A stretch of DNA of 64,000 nucleotides from an uncultured Lachnospiraceae bacterium (lineage in GTDB: Bacteria; Bacillota; Clostridia; Lachnospirales; Lachnospiraceae): positions 18,550 to 82,549 of the forward strand of contig ONNQ01000012.1 in NCBI GenBank assembly GCA_900319245.1, read 5' to 3'. The translations under genes were made by a program, and so were the position numbers. Below, piece by piece: positions 8,978-18,108 of this stretch. Every line of letters starts with the position of its first letter. Positions within the stretch are counted from its first letter, which is position 1. The notes under the pieces are model-generated. The model was given only the letters and a program-made list of their open reading frames with translations, made no database searches and was not told the origin of the DNA.

Positions 8978-9925
8978 ATGGAAGCAAAGAATTACAGTCT
9001 GAAGACAATGATGGAGAAACCGGAGAGACTTGCGCCGGGCCACAGAATGTGCGCCGGCTGCGGGGCGACGATTGGCGTTCGCGCGGTGCTGCGCGGCCTT
9101 CATGAGGGCGACCACGCCGTGATCGGCAACGCGACGGGATGTCTGGAAGTTTCTTCCTATATGTATCCCTACAGCGCCTGGGAGGACAGCTACATTCACA
9201 ACGCCTTCGAGAATGCAGGCGCTACACTGAGCGGCGTGGAGACAGCCTACAAGGTCCTTAAGAAAAAGGGAAGACTTGGTGAAAAGGACACGTTCAAGTT
9301 CATTACCTTCGGCGGCGACGGCGGCACCTATGATATCGGGTTCCAGTCCCTGTCCGGTGCTATGGAACGTGGACACGATATGGTCTATGTGTGCTATGAT
9401 AATGGTGCCTATATGAATACCGGCATTCAGCGGTCTTCCGCGACGCCTATGTTTGCGGATACGACCACGACGCCGTCCGGCAAAGTATCCAATGGCAAAA
9501 TCCAGTACCGCAAGGACCTCAGTTCCATTATCGCGGAGCACTATGTTCCCTACGTGGCGCAGTCAACCCTGACCCGTGATTTTAAGGACCTGCACAGAAA
9601 AGCGGAAACCGCCATCTATACCGAAGGCCCTGCGTTCCTCAACATGATGACGCCCTGCCCCAGAGGCTGGCGCTACGAGACCAGCGAGATCATGGAGATC
9701 TGCAGACTGGCTGTGGAAACCTGCTATTGGCCTTTATTTGAAGTGGTGGAGGGCAAGTGGATCCTCAACTATGAGCCCAAACATAAACTGCCCATTGAGG
9801 ACTTCTTAAAGCCGCAGGGACGATTCAAGCACCTCTTTAAGCCCGGCAATGAAGAACTGATCGCCCTCTTCCAGAAGGAAGTGGACAAGCGATGGGAGGA
9901 CCTCAAGTACCGCTGTGCCAGATAG
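8978..9925 (+). CDS. porB: Pyruvate:ferredoxin oxidoreductase, beta subunit (TPP-binding)
   Basis: Beta subunit of 315 residues that binds thiamine diphosphate. MCAGCGATIG, the TGCLEVSS segment and GGDGGTYDIGFQSLSGAMER (metal/TPP binding) are seen, then CYDNGAYMNTGIQRS. The start is uncertain: the ATG at 8978 is 15 bases after the porA stop, with AGGA only two bases away, while an in-frame GTG at 8960 overlaps the porA stop. The gene ends the operon; the LysR gene follows after 45 bp. Confidence 0.92.
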   Translation: MEAKNYSLKTMMEKPERLAPGHRMCAGCGATIGVRAVLRGLHEGDHAVIGNATGCLEVSSYMYPYSAWEDSYIHNAFENAGATLSGVETAYKVLKKKGRLGEKDTFKFITFGGDGGTYDIGFQSLSGAMERGHDMVYVCYDNGAYMNTGIQRSSATPMFADTTTTPSGKVSNGKIQYRKDLSSIIAEHYVPYVAQSTLTRDFKDLHRKAETAIYTEGPAFLNMMTPCPRGWRYETSEIMEICRLAVETCYWPLFEVVEGKWILNYEPKHKLPIEDFLKPQGRFKHLFKPGNEELIALFQKEVDKRWEDLKYRCAR

Positions 9926-9970
9926 ACGCCGGACGATCAAACTGTAAACAACGGACGAGGGAGGAGATTC

Positions 9971-10849
9971 ATGACACTTCTCAGTTATCAGATTTTTAAG
10001 ACAGTAGCGGAAGCAGGAAGCTTCCACAAAGCGGCCGACCTGATCGGCCTTACGCCCTCTGCCATCAGTCATGCCGTCTCTTCTATGGAGAAGGAACTCG
10101 GTTTTTCTGTTTTCACTAGAAAAAAGGCAGGCGTTACGCTGACCAGCTACGGCGAGCATCTGATGCCGTATGTGAATGCGGTCCTCAACAGCGAGGAGAG
10201 CCTGCAGCAGGCAGTTGCGGAGTTTAACGGACTCAAACAGGGAACGGTCAAGGTCGGCGTCTTTTCCAGTGTCTGCACCAGCTGGATGCCGGAGATCATC
10301 AAATCATTCGGCGAGATGTACCCCGCGATCGAGATCGAGGTCTTCCAGGGCACCTATGACGACGTCAGCTACTGGATCCGCAACGGAATTGTGGATTTCG
10401 GATTTTTGTCCACCTCCAGTGCCGGCGACCTGCATATCGAGCCCTTCTACAGGGATCCGCTTCTCTGTATCGTTCCCAAGGACTTCGAGAAGGAGCTGCC
10501 CTGCGAGGAGATGACCATCGGTGAGATGGAAAAGCTCCGCTTTGTCGTGCAGCGGGAGTCCACGGATGCGGATATCCAGAATTATATGAAGCAGAATCAT
10601 CTGGACATCCAGACACGGTACCATGTGGTGGACGACCTGTCCACGGTAGTCATGGTTGCTTCTGGATTCGGCATCTGCATCATGCCCGAACTTGTCATGA
10701 ATGACATCCCCTATGAAGTGCGGCAGTACAGGATGGAGCCGGACGCGGCCAGGATCATCGGCCTTGCGGCCAGGGGGCCCCACCTGATGGCGCCGGCCGT
10801 GCGCACCCTTTACAACCACATTCTGAATATGTACTCGAATCTGGAATGA
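9971..10849 (+). CDS. LysR family transcriptional regulator
   Basis: Regulator of 292 residues with an N-terminal winged helix-turn-helix (residues ~3-62, with GSFHKAADLIGLTPSAISHA) and a type 2 periplasmic-binding-protein effector domain from ~90. A strong GAGGGAGGAG ribosome site precedes the ATG. It lies just downstream of porB on the same strand and may be co-transcribed, so control of por in response to a small acid or redox metabolite is plausible but inferred. LysR genes usually lie divergent from their target, which is not the case here. A terminator follows. Confidence 0.92.
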   Translation: MTLLSYQIFKTVAEAGSFHKAADLIGLTPSAISHAVSSMEKELGFSVFTRKKAGVTLTSYGEHLMPYVNAVLNSEESLQQAVAEFNGLKQGTVKVGVFSSVCTSWMPEIIKSFGEMYPAIEIEVFQGTYDDVSYWIRNGIVDFGFLSTSSAGDLHIEPFYRDPLLCIVPKDFEKELPCEEMTIGEMEKLRFVVQRESTDADIQNYMKQNHLDIQTRYHVVDDLSTVVMVASGFGICIMPELVMNDIPYEVRQYRMEPDAARIIGLAARGPHLMAPAVRTLYNHILNMYSNLE

Positions 10850-10884
10850 CCCTGTGATCGCACTGCGAACGGATGGAGAGTCAC

Positions 10885-10923
10885 AAAGCGCTGCGGCCTG
10901 CATTTGCTTGTTGCAGCGCTTTT
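10885..10923 (+). terminator. Intrinsic terminator after lysR
   Basis: A 10-bp stem AAAGCGCTGC/GCAGCGCTTT with an 18-base loop ends in TTT. Confidence 0.6.
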
Positions 10924-10989
10924 GATGTGCGATCAGCGGCAAGGCTGTAAAGGGCTGTGCCAAAATACGGCGAGCCTGCCGGATTGGGG

Positions 10990-11048
10990 TTCCGAATTGC
11001 CTGTTCAAACATTATAATGGACTATAAGGTATCGTGATGTGAACAGGC
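10990..11048 (+). promoter_or_regulatory. Promoter with flanking 9-bp inverted repeat upstream of the Hsp70-like module
   Basis: A consensus TATAAT lies at 11013-11018, with a weak TTCCGA at 10990-10995 and 17 bp between. The arms GCCTGTTCA (10999-11007) and TGAACAGGC (11040-11048) flank the -10 box and the predicted start of transcription. The left arm is upstream of that start, so this looks more like a protein-binding site than an RNA hairpin. Confidence 0.45.
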
Positions 11049-11061
11049 GGAGGAATCCGAT

Positions 11062-11967
11062 ATGGAAATGATCCAGTTTCTGGAAGCGGACAAAGAGCAA
11101 TTATATGGGAGTATAACCCAGGCAGGGACGCCGGAACAGGTGGAAGGCGTGATCGAAAAGGAACTCGACAGGCTCCTGCTGCGCTATAATGAGGAATGCA
11201 AAGAGGAGCGGGTCAGGGACACTGCACGCTATATGCTGCAGACGGCCAAGACCATGAGTCCTATGATCAGCGCGGCGGGAGAGACCAGAGTCTGGGAAAG
11301 GAGTACGTCGGGGGCGACCGGCGGTGAAACCAAGTGGTCCAAGACGGCGATCATCAGCCTTGCGGGCGGCGTTCTGTTTCTTGCAGGCGCACTACTGGGA
11401 CTGGCGGTGGCAGCCGGCAGCGGTCTATCTTTTACATCGCTTCTTGGCTCCATTCCGGCAGCGATTCTCGGCGGGGCATTGCTTTTCTGGTCGGGAAGAC
11501 TGTCTCTTAGAAGGCACACTGAGAGCGGAGGCGGCGCAGGAAAGGGCGGCGCAGCGCAGGTCGAGATCCGGGTGGATCCCGACAAGGTCTGGAGCTGCCT
11601 TCGGACGACAGTGCTTGCCATGGACAAGAACCTGCAGGAGGCGGCGGAAGTGGTCCACTATGAGAAAAACAGCCTCTCCGCATCCGTCGGAAACGGGATC
11701 ACGCCGGAGGAGGCGGACCTGTTCGCCGCTATTTTGGAGAGCGCCTACAGCCAGAAGAACGACGTGCCGGACGATGCGTCCGCCCTGGAAACGATCTCCG
11801 CCGTGCGCTATTACCTTCACCGCAAACAGGTGGAGACGGTGGACTATGGAAACGGCAAGAGAGAGTGGTTTGAGCTTCTGCCCGGCAAACAGGGCATGAC
11901 GCTCCGCCCCGCGCTGACAAGGGACGGTGCGCTCATCCGCAAGGGACTTGCCGTCTCCCCGCAGTGA
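11062..11967 (+). CDS. Two-helix membrane protein of the Hsp70-like module
   Basis: I do not recognise a family for this 301-residue protein. Residues 1-90 are helical and charged, two hydrophobic segments lie at about 93-115 and 122-142, and a soluble domain of ~150 residues follows, probably cytoplasmic. The last residues contain GMTLRPALTRDG, faintly like the end of GrpE, but this is too weak to name it. It ends 16 bases before the Hsp70-like gene, so the two are almost certainly one operon and likely partners at the membrane. Confidence 0.8.
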   Translation: MEMIQFLEADKEQLYGSITQAGTPEQVEGVIEKELDRLLLRYNEECKEERVRDTARYMLQTAKTMSPMISAAGETRVWERSTSGATGGETKWSKTAIISLAGGVLFLAGALLGLAVAAGSGLSFTSLLGSIPAAILGGALLFWSGRLSLRRHTESGGGAGKGGAAQVEIRVDPDKVWSCLRTTVLAMDKNLQEAAEVVHYEKNSLSASVGNGITPEEADLFAAILESAYSQKNDVPDDASALETISAVRYYLHRKQVETVDYGNGKREWFELLPGKQGMTLRPALTRDGALIRKGLAVSPQ

Positions 11968-11983
11968 GTAAAGGAGTGGCACG

Positions 11984-13894
11984 ATGGATCGCTATTATGG
12001 ATTTGACCTTGGAGACGCCGAGAGCGCGGTCTCCTATCTCAATAAAAGTGACGTCACAGTTCCCCGCGTCCTGACAGTGCGGGAGGCCAGGAGCTTTGTG
12101 ACAGCCTATGCCAGACTCAGAAACGGCGAACTGGTGATCGGAGAAGCGGCCTGCTACAATCCGGACGCCATGACGCGCAAGCTCCGTTTCAAGAGCCGGT
12201 TTTTGAAAGATCCCGAGAGCCGCAAGGACATCAAGTCTTTCGCGGCCGGCGTTCTGGGAGAACTCTATATGAGCGGCGACCTCGTAAAGGGAGAGGACTG
12301 CTGCTTCTATGTGGGCTGCCCTGCGGGCTGGGACAAAACTGCGAGGGAAATCTACAGAGAATTGTTTGAAGAGGCAGGCTATCCGCCGGTCCGGATCATC
12401 TCTGAGTCCCGCGCGGCGCTTGTCAGCGCTTGCCAGTCCAAGCACTTCCAGGTGGGCTATGATATTTTGTCCAAGCCCGTGCTGGTTGTCGATATCGGCT
12501 CCTCCACGACGGATTTCGCCTATATCATGGGCGGCAGAGAGGTGGAGCTGCAGACCGCGGGAGAGGTGGCTCTCGGCGGCGGCCTGATGGACGAAGTGCT
12601 ATTGGAGATCGCCCTGGATGCAGCCGTCCGCGGAGAGAGGATCCAGGAGATTTTTAAAGAGAGCCCGCCCTGGCGCAGTTACTGCGAGTTTGCGGCCAGA
12701 AGGCTCAAAGAGAAATATTTTGCCGATGAGGAATACTGGAAAGAAAACGAATGCAGACAGTCGGTGATCATCAGCTACGAAAAGCCGGTGCGCCTTCCCC
12801 TCTTTATGAATGAAAAGACAGCGGAGCGCATCCTCTACGGCGGGATCCCGCAGCTCGGCGGCAAGAGTTTCAAGGAAGTCTTCGTGGATAGCCTGCACGG
12901 TGTCCGTGCCAAAATACAGGGAGAACTGCCGGAACTCGTCTTCCTCACAGGCGGCGTCTCTAGGCTTCCCGCAGTGCGGGACTGGTGCAGAGAAGCTTTC
13001 CCGGAGTCGGTTGTGATCACAGGCGTAGAGCCTGAGTTTTCCGTGAGCCGCGGCCTTGCCTGGAGCGGCCGCATCGATGAAGAACTGAGGCAGTTCCGCG
13101 CAGAGATCCAGGAACTGGTTCGCTCGAGCACGGTGGAGAAGATCGTGGAGCAGCACATCGGAGAACTCTACCACAGCACAGTGGATACGCTTGTGCAGCC
13201 CATTTTGGAGAATGCGGCGATGCCTGTATTTGACAGGTGGCGGGACGGAGAAATCGAGCGACTCTCGGACATCAACAAAGAGATGGAAAAGGAGATTGAG
13301 CGCTATCTGCACACGGAAGAGGTGCAGGCGCTGTTAGTCGGCCCCATCACACAGTGGCTCAAGCCTATCTCCTATGAACTTGAGGAACAGACCATTCCAA
13401 TCTGCATCCGCCACGGCGTGCCTTACAAGGCGCTGAGTCTGAGTTCTTTCCTGTCCATATCCGATCTGGATATCCGCGTGGACGCCAAGGATGTGTTCGC
13501 GGTGGAGGAACTAACCTGGATGATCGATACGATCATTTCTATCCTGATCGGCCTTCTTTGCGGCGGCAGCGGTGTGGCACTGATTTCCGGCGGAATCTCC
13601 GGAATCGTGGCAGGTGCTATGCTCTCCTTAATGATCCTGATTCTGGGAAAGGAGAAGATGGAAGAGGCAGTCATGAACATTGTGATTCCCCGCCCGGTCA
13701 GAAAGCTCGTTCCCAGGGGACACTTTATGTCCCGCATGGACAAGATCGCGGGCGAAGTCAGAGAGAGCTTCTTTAAGAGCCTGGAAAAGGACAAGAATGA
13801 GGCGATCACAAAGCGCCTCGTGGGCGAGATCTCCGAGCAGATCGAGCAGTGCCTGATGCGGATGGCCGAAGTCGTGGAGATCCCGCTCGGCTGA
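11984..13894 (+). CDS. Hsp70-like/actin-fold ATPase with C-terminal membrane segments
   Basis: ATPase of the Hsp70/actin superfamily, 636 residues. The phosphate-1 loop is YYGFDLGDAESA instead of the usual DLGTT form, phosphate-2 is VVDIGSSTTDFAY (~170), and the adenosine motif is FLTGGVSRLPAV (~320). The usual substrate-binding domain is replaced by a helical region (~365-460) and two hydrophobic segments (~505-550, rich in Gly/Ile). About 85 soluble residues follow. The start has AAAGGAG upstream. Its last codons form the first copy of a 38-bp tandem repeat. It is presumably a membrane-bound chaperone-like or scaffolding ATPase; the client is unknown. Confidence 0.85.
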   Translation: MDRYYGFDLGDAESAVSYLNKSDVTVPRVLTVREARSFVTAYARLRNGELVIGEAACYNPDAMTRKLRFKSRFLKDPESRKDIKSFAAGVLGELYMSGDLVKGEDCCFYVGCPAGWDKTAREIYRELFEEAGYPPVRIISESRAALVSACQSKHFQVGYDILSKPVLVVDIGSSTTDFAYIMGGREVELQTAGEVALGGGLMDEVLLEIALDAAVRGERIQEIFKESPPWRSYCEFAARRLKEKYFADEEYWKENECRQSVIISYEKPVRLPLFMNEKTAERILYGGIPQLGGKSFKEVFVDSLHGVRAKIQGELPELVFLTGGVSRLPAVRDWCREAFPESVVITGVEPEFSVSRGLAWSGRIDEELRQFRAEIQELVRSSTVEKIVEQHIGELYHSTVDTLVQPILENAAMPVFDRWRDGEIERLSDINKEMEKEIERYLHTEEVQALLVGPITQWLKPISYELEEQTIPICIRHGVPYKALSLSSFLSISDLDIRVDAKDVFAVEELTWMIDTIISILIGLLCGGSGVALISGGISGIVAGAMLSLMILILGKEKMEEAVMNIVIPRPVRKLVPRGHFMSRMDKIAGEVRESFFKSLEKDKNEAITKRLVGEISEQIEQCLMRMAEVVEIPLG

Positions 13895-13970
13895 TGCGGA
13901 TGGCTGAAGTGATTGAAATCCCAGTCGGCTGATGCAGATGGCTGAAGTGATTGAGATTCCGCTCGGCTGA
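13854..13970 (+). repeat. Three tandem 38-bp repeats that each encode a C-terminal peptide and stop-start (TGATG)
   Basis: Copy 1 is the end of the Hsp70-like gene (stop at 13892-13894). Copies 2 and 3 contain the small frames 13894-13932 and 13932-13970. These encode MRMAEVIEIPVG and MQMAEVIEIPLG, against MRMAEVVEIPLG in copy 1. Each frame begins inside the previous stop codon as TGATG. Most differences between copies are at third codon positions or are conservative (Val/Ile, Leu/Val). Confidence 0.85.
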
Positions 13971-13982
13971 TATTGCAGGAGG

Positions 13983-14738
13983 ATGCAGCTGTTGATACAA
14001 TATCGATTAAAAATATGCGCATTGATCGCGGCGGGTGCGGCGACGCTGCTATCGCAAGAACCGCAGCGCAATGTGTATGGAGGCAGTGTTTTGACCGCCG
14101 TGCAGACAGCAGGTGCGGTTGTCGCAGAAGCGGCGGGAGAGATCGGCCGTGCTGCTGCGGAGGACGCCATGGACCCCTATCGGGACAAGCCGGACATCGA
14201 TCCGGATGACTGGATGTTCCTTCTGGCTAATCCGTGGAACGAGATCGGCGACTACACGCCGGAGCTGACGACGCTGGAAAGACAACAGTTCGACGTGCGG
14301 ATCGCGGACGACATGGAAGCGTTCGTGCAGGCGGCCAGGGCAGAGGGACTGAGCGTGCTTCTGTCATCGGGCTACCGCAGCTATGCGGAGCAGACCTACC
14401 TCTTTAACCGCAAAGTAGCTGAATATGGCGAAGCAGTGGCGCAGACGATCGTGGCAAGACCCGGGACCAGTGAGCACCAAACAGGGCTCTGCTGTGACAT
14501 CACAGACCGGTACTATGAAATGAAGGATCGAAGCCTGGAGGAGACGGAGCTCTATCAGTGGATGAGTGAGCACTGCCAGGAATACGGATTCATCGTGCGC
14601 TTTCCTGATGGCAAGGAGGATGTGACCGGGATCATCTATGAGCCATGGCATTTCCGCTATGTCGGCAGAGAAGCGGCTACCTATATCATGGAGCACGACC
14701 TGACTCTGGAGGAGTTTCTGGAGCTCTATAACGAATAA
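13983..14738 (+). CDS. D-alanyl-D-alanine carboxypeptidase, VanY/M15B family
   Basis: Zinc peptidase that trims the terminal D-Ala of peptidoglycan stem peptides. After a short N-terminal hydrophobic segment (~9-25, probable export or anchor signal), the M15 domain spans ~85-245 with SSGYRSYAEQ, the zinc motif SEHQTGLCCDI and the second zinc/catalytic motif EPWHFRYVG. The usual GLAVDI is GLCCDI here. The start is uncertain: AGGAGG touches the ATG at 13983, so the in-frame TTG at 13992, nine bases after the AGGAGG, may be used. It follows the Hsp70-like gene and its repeats and may share their transcript. Confidence 0.88.
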   Translation: MQLLIQYRLKICALIAAGAATLLSQEPQRNVYGGSVLTAVQTAGAVVAEAAGEIGRAAAEDAMDPYRDKPDIDPDDWMFLLANPWNEIGDYTPELTTLERQQFDVRIADDMEAFVQAARAEGLSVLLSSGYRSYAEQTYLFNRKVAEYGEAVAQTIVARPGTSEHQTGLCCDITDRYYEMKDRSLEETELYQWMSEHCQEYGFIVRFPDGKEDVTGIIYEPWHFRYVGREAATYIMEHDLTLEEFLELYNE

Positions 14739-14764
14739 CAACACAAACAACAATAAAGAAAGAG

Positions 14765-14793
14765 GAGTGGAGAATGCGAGCATTCCTTCACTC
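14765..14793 (+). other. Bulged hairpin just upstream of the thrH ribosome site
   Basis: GAGTG/CACTC and GAATGC/GCATTC arms make a two-part stem that ends a few bases before AAGGAGG. It could influence translation or mRNA stability; no T-run follows, so it is not a terminator. Confidence 0.4.
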
Positions 14794-14807
14794 GCAAGGA
14801 GGAAACT

Positions 14808-15413
14808 ATGTATATTACCTGTCTTGATTTGGAAGGAGTCCTGGTACCGGAGATCTGGATCGCATTTTCTGAGGTGAGCGGCATCCCGGAGCTGCGGAGA
14901 ACGACAAGAGATGAGCCCGACTACGATAAGCTTATGAAGTGGAGAATCGGCATTCTCAAGGAGCATGGCCTGGGACTGAAAGAGATTCAGGATGTGATCA
15001 GAAAGATCGAGCCCCTTCCCGGCGCCAAGAAGTTTCTGGATGAGCTTCGTTCCTTCACACAGGTGATCATCGTCAGTGATACCTTCACTGAATTTGCCAC
15101 ACCTCTTATGGAAAAGCTGGGATGGCCGACTCTGTTCTGCAACTCCCTGGAGGTTGCTCCGGACGGGGAGATCACCGGCTATAAGATGCGCACAGAGAAG
15201 TCCAAACTCAGTACGGTCCGGGCACTGCAGTCTATAGGGTTTGAGACGATCGCCAGCGGCGACAGTTATAACGATCTGGACATGATCCTGAACAGCAAGG
15301 CCGGCTTCCTGTTCCGCTCTACCGATAAGATCAAGCAGGATTATCCGCAGCTTCCCGCCTTCGAGGAATACGATGAACTGATGGCTGCGATCAAAAAGGC
15401 TATGAATGATTGA
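14808..15413 (+). CDS. thrH: Phosphoserine phosphatase/homoserine phosphotransferase ThrH
   Basis: HAD-superfamily enzyme of 201 residues. The nucleophile motif CLDLEGVLVPEIWIA is the ThrH form with the characteristic DLEGVLVPE, motif II is IIVSDTF and the metal motif is SGDSYND. ThrH hydrolyses phosphoserine and can transfer its phosphate to homoserine, so it can serve serine or threonine synthesis. Length and N-terminus match the family. A strong AAGGAGG precedes the ATG. No other serine or threonine genes are near, so its role here is read from the family only. Confidence 0.92.
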   Translation: MYITCLDLEGVLVPEIWIAFSEVSGIPELRRTTRDEPDYDKLMKWRIGILKEHGLGLKEIQDVIRKIEPLPGAKKFLDELRSFTQVIIVSDTFTEFATPLMEKLGWPTLFCNSLEVAPDGEITGYKMRTEKSKLSTVRALQSIGFETIASGDSYNDLDMILNSKAGFLFRSTDKIKQDYPQLPAFEEYDELMAAIKKAMND

Positions 15414-15444
15414 ACATTTAGATATGTTTTATATTTCGCAAGGA

Positions 15445-15482
15445 GCGAGCTCACGTATAATTATACGTGGGCTTGCTTTTTT
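15445..15482 (+). terminator. Intrinsic terminator after thrH
   Basis: A long stem with arms GCGAGCTCACGTATA and TATACGTGGGCTTGC (two mismatches) is followed by TTTTTT. Confidence 0.9.
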
Positions 15483-15810
15483 ATGGACTGATATTTATAA
15501 ATATACGATTTACCGATCATTGCGGCGAGCAGGGGGAGTGCGGCAAAAAGCTTATAATTATACTGATGAAATCGGTTACAGTGAGTGAAAGTACAAACAA
15601 TTCTTAAATGATATTTTATAATGTTGTGAAATTGAACAAAATATCAAGAAAGTTCAGATTACTATATTGCATATTCACCAACGAAGTGGTAATATATAGC
15701 TAAGTTAAATATGAGTTTTGCCTAGAGAGGAGAGAATATGGCAGTGATTGGGATTGGGGATCCTGTTGCTATTGTCGTGTTTTCTTTTTTTATGCAAAAT
15801 GAGGGACTGT
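15483..15810 (+). other. AT-rich regulatory gap upstream of glpP
   Basis: This gap contains no long gene. It holds a good promoter (15667-15695) and a small frame with its own ribosome site (15738-15830). The first ~180 bases show only AT-rich sequence; an imperfect pair of GAAC/GTTC arms near 15635-15654 is the only structure I could see. Confidence 0.5.
15667..15695 (+). promoter_or_regulatory. Promoter of the glycerol locus
   Basis: TTGCAT (15667-15672) and TAATAT (15690-15695) are separated by 17 bp. This is the best match upstream of glpP. Confidence 0.6.
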
Positions 15811-15830
15811 ATGGGAAGAGAATTTGTTGA
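15738..15830 (+). CDS. Possible 30-residue leader peptide overlapping the glpP start
   Basis: An ATG with a strong AGAGGAGAG ribosome site opens a 30-codon frame (hydrophobic in the middle, MAVIGIGDPVAIVV then FSFF). It ends at a TGA 20 bases inside glpP in another frame. It could couple translation to glpP or act as a leader peptide. Alternatively, a one-base length change in the T7 run at 15785-15791 would fuse it to glpP, so a sequencing error or frameshift is possible. GlpP is already full length without it. Confidence 0.35.
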   Translation: MAVIGIGDPVAIVVFSFFMQNEGLYGKRIC

Positions 15831-16389
15831 AGCGATTGAAGCGGCGCCTATTGTGGCCGCAGTAAAGGATGACGACGGACTGGAAATGTGTCTGAAGTCG
15901 GATGTTGATGCAGTGTTTATTCTGTATGGTGATATCTGTACAATATCCGATATCGTTGCCAAGGTAAAGGATACAGGGAAGATTGCAATGGTCCACATGG
16001 ACCTGATCAATGGTCTTAGCTCCAAGGATGTTTCTACAGACTTTATCCGCAAATATACCAGGGCAGACGGCATCATTACCACGAAGGGAAATCTGATCAC
16101 TCACGCAAAGGAGATCGGGCTGGCAACAGTGCTGAGATACTTCGTGCTCGACAGCATGGCGCTAATCAGCATTGAGAAGCAGGCACATCACAGCCGCGAA
16201 TCTCAGCCTGATATGATCGAGATCCTGCCGGGAGTCATTGTTCCCAAGATGATTCGGAAGATCCGCTCGATGAGCAGGGTGCCCGTAATCTGCGGGGGAC
16301 TGATCCAGGAGAAGGAGGATGTCCTGAATGCGCTGGCAAGCGGTGCAACGGCAATCTCGACAACATGCTCTGACGTATGGTTTATGTAA
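15811..16389 (+). CDS. glpP: Glycerol-3-phosphate responsive antiterminator GlpP
   Basis: RNA-binding regulator that, with glycerol-3-phosphate bound, prevents termination in leaders of glycerol genes. The 192 residues match the Bacillus GlpP length when the ATG at 15811 (GAGGG six bases upstream) is used. Conserved stretches include VHMDLINGLSS, the ADGIITTKGN segment, EILPGVIVPKMI and the closing GATAISTTCSDVW. It lies directly upstream of glpK and is the first of a glycerol gene run. The candidate target leader is 18840-18965, upstream of the dehydrogenase gene. Confidence 0.93.
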   Translation: MGREFVEAIEAAPIVAAVKDDDGLEMCLKSDVDAVFILYGDICTISDIVAKVKDTGKIAMVHMDLINGLSSKDVSTDFIRKYTRADGIITTKGNLITHAKEIGLATVLRYFVLDSMALISIEKQAHHSRESQPDMIEILPGVIVPKMIRKIRSMSRVPVICGGLIQEKEDVLNALASGATAISTTCSDVWFM

Positions 16390-17943
<1,554 letters not shown>

Positions 17944-18005
17944 GTATAAGCAGGAAAACTGCCTGATCAGACCTAAGCGCATCGCATAAGTAAATCTGGA
18001 TATTC

Positions 18006-18059
18006 CCGGCCTGCGGGTCAGGGGTGAAAGCCCGCAGGCCGGTTCAGTCAAAAGACTGA
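18006..18059 (+). other. Two hairpins between glpK and glpF
   Basis: A 12-bp perfect stem CCGGCCTGCGGG/CCCGCAGGCCGG (18006-18042) is followed by TCAGTC-AAAA-GACTGA (18044-18059). No immediate T-run follows, so they may protect mRNA ends or be part of a regulated leader for glpF. Confidence 0.55.
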
Positions 18060-18108
18060 GAATATCAATATAGTTATTTTTATGTTTTTTTAAGAAAGGG
18101 GTAAAACT

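Noticed and set aside
11062-11967. Naming the first Hsp70-module protein GrpE
   Set aside because: Only a short end motif resembles GrpE; two membrane helices and the rest do not fit.
13894-13970. Calling the two 12-codon micro-frames as genes
   Set aside because: They have no ribosome site of their own and no evidence of translation beyond the substitution pattern, so they are reported as a repeat and a finding.
15406-15588. A 60-codon + strand frame after thrH
   Set aside because: It runs through the thrH terminator and lacks a ribosome site.
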